Assembly (NCBI GenBank): GCA_947498505.1
Contig: CANMKG010000002.1
Span: 372,001-436,000 of the forward strand
Origin: an uncultured Maribacter sp.
GTDB lineage: Bacteria; Bacteroidota; Bacteroidia; Flavobacteriales; Flavobacteriaceae
Direction of reading: 5' to 3'
Length of the DNA stretch: 64,000 bases
Shown: piece after piece, positions 41,976-50,445 of the stretch
Layout: each line of letters starts with the position of its first letter
Numbering within the stretch: position 1 is the stretch's first letter
Program-made: the position numbers and the translations under genes
The notes under the pieces: model-generated
The model's input: only the letters and a program-made list of their open reading frames with translations
What the model was told of the DNA's origin: nothing
Database searches by the model: none

Positions 41976-44900
41976 ATGGCATCAAACAAAAAATATTGGA
42001 AAAACGAAGCGGAGTTAAATCCTAACGATTCCATTGTTGAGACGCTAAAACAGAATGAATTTGTTGAGGAAATTCCTGTTGATGAGTTTTTAGGTGATAA
42101 AGAAAGTTTATCTGCTAGTAGTACAAATAGAAGAGATTTTTTAAAGTATGTAGGTTTTAGTACTGCTGCTGCAACAATGGCGGCTTGTGAGGGGCCTGTT
42201 GTTAAATCTATTCCGTACGTAGTTCAGCCAGAGAACATTGTTCCTGGAGTGGCTAACTATTATGCTACTGCTGTTGCAAATGGTTTTGATTTTGCAAGTG
42301 TTTTAGTGAAGACACGTGAGGGTAGACCAATTAAAATTGAGAATAATACAGATGCTAAGGTTGCTGGTAATGCAAACGCAAGAATTCAAGGTTCTGTATT
42401 GTCGCTTTATGATAGTACTAGGCTTCAGGGTCCAATGCAAGGTAAAGAAGCTGTGGAGTGGAGTGCGATAGACTCTGCTGTAAAAGCTAAGTTGGGTTCA
42501 GGAAAGCAGGTTGTATTGTTGACACAAACATATGCCAGTCCTTCAACAACTAGATTAATATCTCAGTTTTCTGAGGCAAATGTCAATGTTAAGCATGTAG
42601 TATACGATGCGATTTCAGAAGAGGCTGCGGTTGTGGCATTCGAGAATAAATATGGTGTTAGAGCTTTAGCGGATTATAATTTTGAGAAAGCTGATGTTAT
42701 TGTTTCTTTTGGAGCTGATTTTCTAGGAGATTGGCAAGGTGGAGGATATGATAGCGGCTATTCTAAGGGGCGCGTTCCTAAAAATGGAAAAATGTCCAAG
42801 CATGTGCAGTTTGAGGCTAATATGACGCTTTCTGGGGCTAACGCTGATAAACGTATTCCTTTAACCCCAATGCAGCAAAAAGTAGCTTTGGCTCAGTTGT
42901 TTGCTAGGTTAAATGGAGGTGCAGTAAGTGGTGAGATTCCAGAATCAGCAGCAAAAGCAGTTGAGAGTGTGGCGGCTTATATTAAAAAACACAAAGGAAA
43001 TGCTGTAGTTGTTACAGGATTACAAGATGTAAATGCACAAACTGTAGCACTTGCTATCAATGAGAAATTTGGAGGGAATGTTGTAGATGTTGATGCTCCA
43101 AAAATGATTCGTCAGGGAAATACAAAAGCTGTGAATGCTTTAATTGCTGATATGAAAGCAGGTAAGGTGGGAGCTTTAATTATGGATGGTGTTAATCCGT
43201 TATATTCGTTGGCAAATGCAGCTGATTTTAAAGAAGGCTTAGGTAATGTTGATGTATCTGTAGCTTTTTCAACCAATTGGAATGAAACTGCTGAAGCAGT
43301 TACATATGTTGGTGCTGCTAATCATTACCTAGAATCTTGGGGTGATGTTGAAATCAAAAAAGGATATTTTAGTTTAATGCAGCCTACAATTAAGGAGTTG
43401 TTTGATACAAGACAACTTCAGTCTTCTATTCTGAAATGGATGGGTAGTGATGCAACTTACTATGATTATATAAAGGAAACATGGGCTACTTCTGTTTTGG
43501 GAGCGGCTGATTGGAATAAGGCTTTGCATGATGGGGTTTTTGTTGCTCCAGTCTTAGAAAGCGAAGAGGTAGTGGCGACGAATGAGGTTGAAGTTGATGA
43601 GGAAGTGGAAAACGCTGCTAAAGCGTCTTTGGCTTCTGCTGTTCGTAGCTTATCAAATGCTACAAGCGGAGATGCTCCTTTTGAATTGACTTTATATCCT
43701 AAAACGGGTATGGGTGACGGTCAACAGGCGAGCAATCCATGGTTGCAAGAGTTTCCTGACCCAATTACTAGAGTTTCTTGGGATAATTATGTTACAATTT
43801 CAAAAGCTGATGCAGAGCGTTTAGGTGTTGAAAATGTAAACGTTGCAAATGGTGGTATGGACGGTAGTTATGTGAAAATTACTGTAAATGGTGCTGTTTT
43901 GAATAATGTTCCTGTTGTTGTGCAGCCAGGTCAGGCAAATGGTTCTGTAGGGCTTTCTTTTGGATATGGTAAAAAGGCAGGTCTAAAAGAAGAAATGCAA
44001 ACAGGTGTTAATGCATATACTTTGTATCATGAGTTTGATAATGTGCAGTCTGCGAGTGTAGAAAAAGTAGCAGGTAATCATGAGTTTGCGTGTGTGCAAT
44101 TACATAAAACATTAATGGGTAGGGGAGATATTATTAAGGAAACTACCCTTGAAATATTTAATACTAAGGATCACTCAGAGTGGAATGAGATTCCAGTAGT
44201 GTCTTTAGATCATCAGGAAAAACCGGCTACAGAGGTTGATTTATGGGATAGTTTTGATCGCTCAATTGGGCATCATTTCAATATGTCAATAGATTTAAAT
44301 GCTTGTACAGGATGTGGTTCATGTGTGATTGCATGTCATGCCGAGAATAACGTCCCTGTTGTTGGTAAGGCTGAAGTACGAGTTTCTAGAGATATGCATT
44401 GGTTGCGTATAGATAGATATTATTCTTCAGAAGAAAGCTTTGAGGCGGATGATGCTAAAAAGGATAATTTTGATGGATTATTTGGAGATAGCGGTTCTCT
44501 TGGTGGATTTGGCGAATTAGAAGATCCGTCAGCAAATCCTCAAGTGGCTTTTCAGCCAGTAATGTGTCAGCACTGTAATCATGCTCCATGTGAAACTGTT
44601 TGTCCAGTTGCTGCTACTTCTCATGGTCGTCAAGGTCAAAATCAAATGGCATATAACAGATGTGTTGGTACAAGATATTGTGCAAACAACTGTCCATATA
44701 AAGTTCGTCGTTTTAACTGGTTCTTATACAACAATAACGACGAGTTTGATTTCCATATGAATAACGATTTGGGTAAAATGGTATTGAATCCAGATGTAAA
44801 TGTTCGTTCAAGAGGTGTTATCGAAAAATGTTCTATGTGTATTCAAAAAACACAAAAGACCATTTTAGATGCTAAACGTGACGGGCGTGTTATTAAAGAT

Positions 44901-45089
44901 GGGGAATTCCAAACCGCTTGTTCTTCTGCTTGTGGAAACGGAGCAATTGTTTTTGGAGATGTTAATGATGAGGAAAGTAAAATTGCTGAGTTAAAGGAAA
45001 GTGACCGTATGTATCATTTGTTGGAGCATGTGGGAACAAAACCAAACGTATTCTATCAGGTTCAGGTTAGAAATACAAACGAGGCATAA
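41976..45089 (+). CDS. actB: Alternative complex III subunit ActB (molybdopterin-oxidoreductase-like/Fe-S fusion)
   Basis: A 1037-residue fusion of a molybdoenzyme-like domain (about 75-600) and a ferredoxin-like iron-sulfur domain (about 740-1000). A Tat-type motif NRRDFLK (Arg52, Arg53) lies unusually far in, and the following FSTAAATMAAC gives a candidate lipidated Cys71, matching the lipid-anchored ActB known in F. johnsoniae. Cluster ligands are CTGCGSCVIACH, CQHCNHAPCETVCP, CVGTRYCANNCP, and CSMCIQ with CSSACGNG. In known ACIII the molybdenum-like domain carries no cofactor and only one 4Fe-4S and one 3Fe-4S cluster are present. Confidence 0.95.
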   Translation: MASNKKYWKNEAELNPNDSIVETLKQNEFVEEIPVDEFLGDKESLSASSTNRRDFLKYVGFSTAAATMAACEGPVVKSIPYVVQPENIVPGVANYYATAVANGFDFASVLVKTREGRPIKIENNTDAKVAGNANARIQGSVLSLYDSTRLQGPMQGKEAVEWSAIDSAVKAKLGSGKQVVLLTQTYASPSTTRLISQFSEANVNVKHVVYDAISEEAAVVAFENKYGVRALADYNFEKADVIVSFGADFLGDWQGGGYDSGYSKGRVPKNGKMSKHVQFEANMTLSGANADKRIPLTPMQQKVALAQLFARLNGGAVSGEIPESAAKAVESVAAYIKKHKGNAVVVTGLQDVNAQTVALAINEKFGGNVVDVDAPKMIRQGNTKAVNALIADMKAGKVGALIMDGVNPLYSLANAADFKEGLGNVDVSVAFSTNWNETAEAVTYVGAANHYLESWGDVEIKKGYFSLMQPTIKELFDTRQLQSSILKWMGSDATYYDYIKETWATSVLGAADWNKALHDGVFVAPVLESEEVVATNEVEVDEEVENAAKASLASAVRSLSNATSGDAPFELTLYPKTGMGDGQQASNPWLQEFPDPITRVSWDNYVTISKADAERLGVENVNVANGGMDGSYVKITVNGAVLNNVPVVVQPGQANGSVGLSFGYGKKAGLKEEMQTGVNAYTLYHEFDNVQSASVEKVAGNHEFACVQLHKTLMGRGDIIKETTLEIFNTKDHSEWNEIPVVSLDHQEKPATEVDLWDSFDRSIGHHFNMSIDLNACTGCGSCVIACHAENNVPVVGKAEVRVSRDMHWLRIDRYYSSEESFEADDAKKDNFDGLFGDSGSLGGFGELEDPSANPQVAFQPVMCQHCNHAPCETVCPVAATSHGRQGQNQMAYNRCVGTRYCANNCPYKVRRFNWFLYNNNDEFDFHMNNDLGKMVLNPDVNVRSRGVIEKCSMCIQKTQKTILDAKRDGRVIKDGEFQTACSSACGNGAIVFGDVNDEESKIAELKESDRMYHLLEHVGTKPNVFYQVQVRNTNEA

Positions 45090-45123
45090 TTAAAATATAA
45101 GAAAGTAACTATAATAAAAGTCT

Positions 45124-46845
45124 ATGGCGTCGCATTACGAAGCACCTATAAGAAAACCTTTAGTTGTTGGAGACAAAGGCTATCACGATGTAACAGTCGA
45201 TATTGCAGCTCCTGTTGAAGGAAGAGCTAACAAGCACTGGTGGATTGTTTTTTCCATTGCATTAGTAGCATTTTTGTGGGGAGTTGGATGTATAATTTAT
45301 ACGGTATCTACAGGTATTGGTACTTGGGGATTAAATAAAACAGTTAACTGGGCTTGGGATATTACCAACTTTGTATGGTGGGTAGGTATTGGTCACGCAG
45401 GAACCCTTATCTCAGCGGTATTATTGTTATTCAGACAAAAATGGAGAATGGCAATTAACCGTTCTGCTGAGGCAATGACAATTTTTTCTGTAATACAAGC
45501 AGGATTGTTTCCAATTATTCACATGGGTCGTCCATGGTTAGCGTATTGGGTATTACCAATTCCTAACCAATTTGGGTCATTGTGGGTTAACTTTAATTCT
45601 CCCTTACTTTGGGATGTATTTGCAATATCAACATATCTGTCAGTTTCATTAGTGTTCTGGTGGACTGGTTTATTACCAGATTTTGCAATGTTGCGTGATA
45701 GAGCAATTTTACCTTTCCAGAAAAAAATATATAGTTTATTAAGTTTTGGATGGAGTGGTCGTGCAAAAGATTGGCAACGTTTTGAAGAGGTTTCACTTGT
45801 TCTTGCGGGATTAGCAACTCCTTTAGTATTGTCAGTACACACCATTGTATCTTTTGACTTTGCTACTTCAGTAATACCAGGATGGCATACAACAATATTT
45901 CCTCCGTACTTTGTTGCTGGGGCCATTTTTTCTGGATTTGCAATGGTGAATACACTGCTTATTATTATGAGAAAGGTATGTCACCTTGAAGCGTATATTA
46001 CAATTCAACATATAGAACTGATGAATATTGTAATTATGATTACAGGTTCTATAGTTGGATGTGCATACATTACTGAGCTTTTTATAGCATGGTATTCAGG
46101 AGTAGAATATGAGCAATATGCATTTTTAAATAGAGCTACAGGTCCTTATGCATGGGCATATTGGGCGATGATGACTTGTAACGTATTTTCACCTCAGTTT
46201 ATGTGGTTTAAAAAATTGCGTACAAGCATTATGTTCTCTTTCTTTATCTCTATTGTGGTTAACATAGGAATGTGGTTTGAGCGTTTTGTAATTATTGTTA
46301 CTTCATTACACAGAGATTACCTTCCATCTTCTTGGACAATGTTTTCACCGACCTTTGTAGATATCGGAATATTTATTGGAACTATAGGTTTCTTCTTTGT
46401 GTTATTCTTATTATACTCTAGAACATTCCCTGTAATTGCTCAAGCGGAAGTGAAATCTATTTTAAAATCTTCTGGAGAAAAGTATAAAACACTTAGAGAT
46501 GCAGGTAAGCCTTTATATGAAATAAGTGGAAAAGCAGCTGTAGTTAATGAAGTTGTTGAAGAAGAGCCTAGAGCTGATTCTGAAGAGAAGGTTTCTTCTT
46601 TGTTGGATACCATAGGCGTATTTGACGCAGAGAACGAAACGGCAGACGATTTAAAACTTGTAAAGGGTATTGGTCCTCAAATGGAGAAAACGTTGAATCA
46701 AATCGGAATTTTCACATTTGCTCAGGTTAGTAAAATGACCGAAAAAGAGTATGATTTGTTGGATTCTATTACAGAATCTTTCCCAGGGAGAGCGCAACGC
46801 GATGATTGGGCTGGTCAGGCTAAAAAATTAAATTCAAAAAAATAA
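45124..46845 (+). CDS. actC: Alternative complex III subunit ActC (NrfD/PsrC-like) with C-terminal helix-hairpin-helix domain
   Basis: Quinol-binding integral membrane subunit with about ten helices in residues 35-440, including VWWVGIGHAGTLISAVLLL and the long hydrophobic NrfD/PsrC core. After the last helix comes a linker (about 445-505) and then, from residue 508, DDLKLVKGIGPQMEKTLNQ, a helix-hairpin-helix motif, ending with RDDWAGQAKKL. This tail resembles the one on ribosomal protein S2 at 18564-19637 and is not part of the NrfD fold. The length of 573 exceeds usual ActC by about the size of the tail. The next gene, actD, starts 2 bases after the stop. Confidence 0.94.
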   Translation: MASHYEAPIRKPLVVGDKGYHDVTVDIAAPVEGRANKHWWIVFSIALVAFLWGVGCIIYTVSTGIGTWGLNKTVNWAWDITNFVWWVGIGHAGTLISAVLLLFRQKWRMAINRSAEAMTIFSVIQAGLFPIIHMGRPWLAYWVLPIPNQFGSLWVNFNSPLLWDVFAISTYLSVSLVFWWTGLLPDFAMLRDRAILPFQKKIYSLLSFGWSGRAKDWQRFEEVSLVLAGLATPLVLSVHTIVSFDFATSVIPGWHTTIFPPYFVAGAIFSGFAMVNTLLIIMRKVCHLEAYITIQHIELMNIVIMITGSIVGCAYITELFIAWYSGVEYEQYAFLNRATGPYAWAYWAMMTCNVFSPQFMWFKKLRTSIMFSFFISIVVNIGMWFERFVIIVTSLHRDYLPSSWTMFSPTFVDIGIFIGTIGFFFVLFLLYSRTFPVIAQAEVKSILKSSGEKYKTLRDAGKPLYEISGKAAVVNEVVEEEPRADSEEKVSSLLDTIGVFDAENETADDLKLVKGIGPQMEKTLNQIGIFTFAQVSKMTEKEYDLLDSITESFPGRAQRDDWAGQAKKLNSKK

Positions 46846-46847
46846 AT

Positions 46848-47378
46848 ATGGCATCTAAAGTTTTACATGCTTATTATAACGATGATGACGTGCTAATGCA
46901 CGCTGTTAAAAAGGTTAAAGCAGCAAAGCATCATATTGAGGAGGTATACTGTCCTTTTCCGGTTCATGGTTTGGATAAGGCTATGGGGTTGGCGCCAACT
47001 AGATTAGCAATTACATCTTTTTTATATGGATGTGTTGGTCTTACGGTAGCCATTACAATGATGAATTTTATAATGATTGAAGATTGGCCTCAAGATATTG
47101 GTGGTAAGCCTAGCTTTAGTTATTTAGAGAATATGCCTGCTTTTGTACCGATTATGTTTGAGTTAACCGTGTTTTTTGCAGCTCACTTAATGGTGATTAC
47201 TTTTTATATGAGAAGTAGATTATGGCCATTTAAAAAAGCTGAAAACCCGGATGTAAGAACAACGGATGACCATTTTGTAATGGAGTTTGAACTTCACGGT
47301 AATGAAGATGAGCTTAAAACTTTATTAGCAGATACAGGTGCGGTAGAAATTAATATAGTAGATAAAAACAGTCATTAA
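46848..47378 (+). CDS. actD: Alternative complex III subunit ActD (DUF3341)
   Basis: A 176-residue DUF3341 protein with two transmembrane helices (about 55-78 and 100-122) and a cytoplasmic N-terminal domain with VKKVKAAKHHIEEVYCPFPV and VHGLDKAMGLAPTRL, typical of ActD. In the F. johnsoniae structure ActD packs against ActC. It starts 2 bases after actC and ends 3 bases before actE. Confidence 0.93.
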   Translation: MASKVLHAYYNDDDVLMHAVKKVKAAKHHIEEVYCPFPVHGLDKAMGLAPTRLAITSFLYGCVGLTVAITMMNFIMIEDWPQDIGGKPSFSYLENMPAFVPIMFELTVFFAAHLMVITFYMRSRLWPFKKAENPDVRTTDDHFVMEFELHGNEDELKTLLADTGAVEINIVDKNSH

Positions 47379-47381
47379 AAT

Positions 47382-47969
47382 ATGAACAGTTTTAAAAAAA
47401 TAGGGATGGTCTTTGGGTTAGTTATTGCCCTAGCATCCTGTGCAGATAAAAATAAGCCTAATTATCAGTACATGCCTAATATGTATGAGTCTGTTGGGTA
47501 TGAAACGTATCAAGGTTTTGATAGAGAAAGTGAAGCTACACGTGTAAAGCTCTTTGGAGGAGTTTCAGAGGCTATGAAACCAGTAGAGAATACAATTTCT
47601 CGTGGGTGGATGCCTTACGGTTTTGAGAACACAATAGAAGGGAAAGAGTTGGCTAGAGTTAATCCAAGTCCATTAGATTCTTTACAGAGTACTGCAAATT
47701 TGGCTAAGGGAAAAGAGCTATATACAATATACTGTGCTATATGTCATGGTGCTAAAGGTAATGGTCAAGGAAATCTTGTGAAAAGAGAAAAAATACTTGG
47801 TGTACCTACATACGCGGACCCTGCTAGAAATATAACTGTTGGAACTGCATTTCATACCATCCAATATGGTTTAAATTCAATGGGTTCATATGCAACACAG
47901 ATGAATACTGAGGAAATGTGGCAGGTTTCTGAATATGTTATGACATTAAAACAAGACTTAATAAAATAA
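47382..47969 (+). CDS. actE: Alternative complex III subunit ActE, monohaem cytochrome c lipoprotein
   Basis: A 195-residue exported cytochrome. The signal peptide ends in ALASC, lipidated Cys20, followed by ADKNKPN. The haem site is IYCAICHGAKGNG, with the distal-ligand region around MNTEEMWQVSEYV near the end. It anchors to the outer face of the inner membrane and takes electrons from ActA. Tightly packed between actD and actF. Confidence 0.94.
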   Translation: MNSFKKIGMVFGLVIALASCADKNKPNYQYMPNMYESVGYETYQGFDRESEATRVKLFGGVSEAMKPVENTISRGWMPYGFENTIEGKELARVNPSPLDSLQSTANLAKGKELYTIYCAICHGAKGNGQGNLVKREKILGVPTYADPARNITVGTAFHTIQYGLNSMGSYATQMNTEEMWQVSEYVMTLKQDLIK

Positions 47970-47984
47970 TACGTAAATATAATT

Positions 47985-49295
47985 ATGTACACGTTTTCAA
48001 ATAGACTTAAGATTGCTTCATTTATATTGATGGCTGTTGGTGTATTGGGTATTGGAGCTGGTTTTTTATCAGCACCTAGTACAGTTGAAGAAGCTAAAGC
48101 AATAGTTGCAAGTCATGACGATGGTCATGGTTCTCATGACACTTCAAATAATCACGGTGCCGAAGCTGGTCATGGAGATGCGCATAGTGCAGAGCATGAT
48201 TTACATGTGTTGCACCAATTACAAAATAAGCCATGGTCTGCATTATATGTAGCAGCTTTTTTCTTTATGATGATTGCTCTTGGCGTATTGGCGTTTTATG
48301 CAATACAAAGGGCAGCTCAAGCTGGTTGGTCTCCCTTATTGTTTAGGGTTATGGAAGCTATAACTGCGTATTTAGTGCCTGGCGGAATAATTGTTTTTGT
48401 TATTCTAGTGCTTTCAGTACTTCATATGAATCATTTATTCGTTTGGATGGATGCTGATGTTGTGGCCCATGATGCTTTATTACAAGGTAAAAAAGGATTT
48501 TTAAATCCAACATTCTTTCTGATTAGAGCTGTTATATTTTTAGGAGGATGGATTTTATATAGAGAGTATTCTAGAAAGCTATCATTAAAGCAGGATGAGT
48601 CTGACGATAATGCTAGTTTTAAACTTAATTTCAGAATATCAGCGGCTTTTCTTGTATTCTATTTAGTATCTGAGTCTATGATGTCTTGGGATTGGATTAT
48701 GAGTGTTGATCCACACTGGTTTAGTACATTGTTTGGATGGTATGTATTTGCTAGTATGTTTGTATCTGGTATTACTGTTATTGCTATGGTAACTGTTTAC
48801 TTGAAATCAAAAGGATACTTAGAAGACGTAAATGATAGTCATATACACGATTTGGCAAAATTTATGTTTGGTATTAGTATTTTTTGGACTTACTTATGGT
48901 TCTCTCAATTTATGCTAATATGGTATTCAAATATTCCAGAGGAGGTAACATATTATATAACAAGAATACAAGATTATAGACTTCCGTTTTTTGGAATGGT
49001 GGCTATGAACTTTTTGTTCCCAGTGTTGTTGCTTATGAATAGTGATTACAAGCGTGTTAATTGGTTTGTTATTATGACAGGTATTGTTATACTAGCGGGT
49101 CATTACTTAGATATTTTTAATATGATTATGCCCGCCACTGTTGGTGACCAATGGTATATAGGTATTGCAGAAATAGGGTCAGTATTGTTTTTTGCAGGAT
49201 TGTTCATTTTCTGGGTGTTTAGAGCATTAACTAAAGCACCTTTGCAACCAAAACGAAACCCTTTTATTGAGGAGAGTAAGCATTTTCATTATTAA
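47985..49295 (+). CDS. actF: Alternative complex III subunit ActF (quinol:cytochrome c oxidoreductase)
   Basis: The second NrfD-like membrane subunit, 436 residues, with ten helices; blocks such as SMMSWDWIMSVDPHWFSTLF and FWTYLWFSQFMLIWYSNIPE are characteristic of ActF. Between the first and second helix is an unusual His/Asp/Gly-rich loop (residues 44-77, nine histidines, for example HDDGHGSHD) that may bind metal. It follows actE after 15 bases and precedes coxB by 40. Confidence 0.94.
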   Translation: MYTFSNRLKIASFILMAVGVLGIGAGFLSAPSTVEEAKAIVASHDDGHGSHDTSNNHGAEAGHGDAHSAEHDLHVLHQLQNKPWSALYVAAFFFMMIALGVLAFYAIQRAAQAGWSPLLFRVMEAITAYLVPGGIIVFVILVLSVLHMNHLFVWMDADVVAHDALLQGKKGFLNPTFFLIRAVIFLGGWILYREYSRKLSLKQDESDDNASFKLNFRISAAFLVFYLVSESMMSWDWIMSVDPHWFSTLFGWYVFASMFVSGITVIAMVTVYLKSKGYLEDVNDSHIHDLAKFMFGISIFWTYLWFSQFMLIWYSNIPEEVTYYITRIQDYRLPFFGMVAMNFLFPVLLLMNSDYKRVNWFVIMTGIVILAGHYLDIFNMIMPATVGDQWYIGIAEIGSVLFFAGLFIFWVFRALTKAPLQPKRNPFIEESKHFHY

Positions 49296-49335
49296 AAAAG
49301 AAATTTAGTTTTAAGATTTAATATCAAATCATACA

Positions 49336-50400
49336 ATGACTACATTATTGACTTTAGCTGTATTAATTTTAGTGGCAATTGCTATTTGGCAAATGACTAA
49401 AATGTTTGAATTCTCACAGCTAGCAACTTCGAACAACAATGCCCAAGTGGCGAATGATACGGACAACAAATACAATGGGTATTTAATGTTTGGGTTTTTA
49501 ATTTTTATTTATGGTATAACCATTTTTAGCTTTTGGAAATATTCTAAAGTATTATTGCCAGAATCTGCTTCTGAGCATGGTGCTGAGTACGATTATTTAA
49601 TGTTTGTATCGTTTGTTATTATTTTCATAGTGCAAACACTTACACAGGCATTGCTTCATTATTTCAGTTTTAAATATAGAGGAGAAGAGGGTAAAAAAGC
49701 CTTGTTCTTTGCAGATAATGATAAGTTGGAAGCAATATGGACAATTATACCGGTAATTGTTTTAGCTGGTTTAATTTTATGGGGCTTGTATACTTGGACG
49801 AATATCATGGATATTAATGATGAAGATGACCCAATGGTTATTGAACTATATGCGCAGCAGTTTAACTGGACAGCTAGATATGCAGGTGAAGATAATGTAT
49901 TAGGTGGTGCGAATGTTAGAATGATTGATATTGACCGAGCAAACGTTTTAGGATTAGATGAATCTGATGTTAATGGAGCTGATGATGTTATTGTTAAGGA
50001 ACTGCATTTACCAGTAGGTAGAAAGGTTAATTTTGAAATGCGTTCACAAGATGTTTTGCATTCAGCTTATATGCCACACTTTAGGGCGCAGATGAATTGT
50101 GTTCCTGGAATGATTACTAAGTTTTCTTTTACACCAACTAAAACAACAGCAGAGATGAGACAAAATCCAGATGTTGTTGATAAGGTTAAAAGAACAAATG
50201 CTATTAGAGCAAAAAAGGCTGCTGATGGTGTTGAAAATATGGATCCTTGGGAGTTTGATTATATCTTGTTGTGTAATAAAATTTGTGGTACGTCACATTA
50301 CAATATGCAAATGAAGATAATTGTTGAAACTCAAGAGGAGTATGATGCTTGGATGAAGAGTCAGCAAAAATTTAGTCAAACAGTTGCGGCTGTTCAATAG
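49336..50400 (+). CDS. coxB: Cytochrome c oxidase subunit II
   Basis: CuA-carrying subunit of the aa3-type oxidase. There is an N-terminal hydrophobic segment, then two further helices (about 50-70 and 88-110) and LEAIWTIIPVIVLAGLILWG before the periplasmic cupredoxin domain. CuA ligands: His242 in DVLHSAYMPH, then Cys313, Cys317, His321 and Met324 in CNKICGTSHYNM. The residue between the cysteines that is normally Glu is Lys315. About 36 extra residues (Lys/Asn-rich) lie between His242 and Cys313 compared with the Paracoccus spacing. No haem domain is fused. Directly behind actF, consistent with the known ACIII-aa3 supercomplex. Confidence 0.95.
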   Translation: MTTLLTLAVLILVAIAIWQMTKMFEFSQLATSNNNAQVANDTDNKYNGYLMFGFLIFIYGITIFSFWKYSKVLLPESASEHGAEYDYLMFVSFVIIFIVQTLTQALLHYFSFKYRGEEGKKALFFADNDKLEAIWTIIPVIVLAGLILWGLYTWTNIMDINDEDDPMVIELYAQQFNWTARYAGEDNVLGGANVRMIDIDRANVLGLDESDVNGADDVIVKELHLPVGRKVNFEMRSQDVLHSAYMPHFRAQMNCVPGMITKFSFTPTKTTAEMRQNPDVVDKVKRTNAIRAKKAADGVENMDPWEFDYILLCNKICGTSHYNMQMKIIVETQEEYDAWMKSQQKFSQTVAAVQ

Positions 50401-50445
50401 CAAGGTAGAAACAAACAAATTATAATTTAAAATACGAATTAGATT

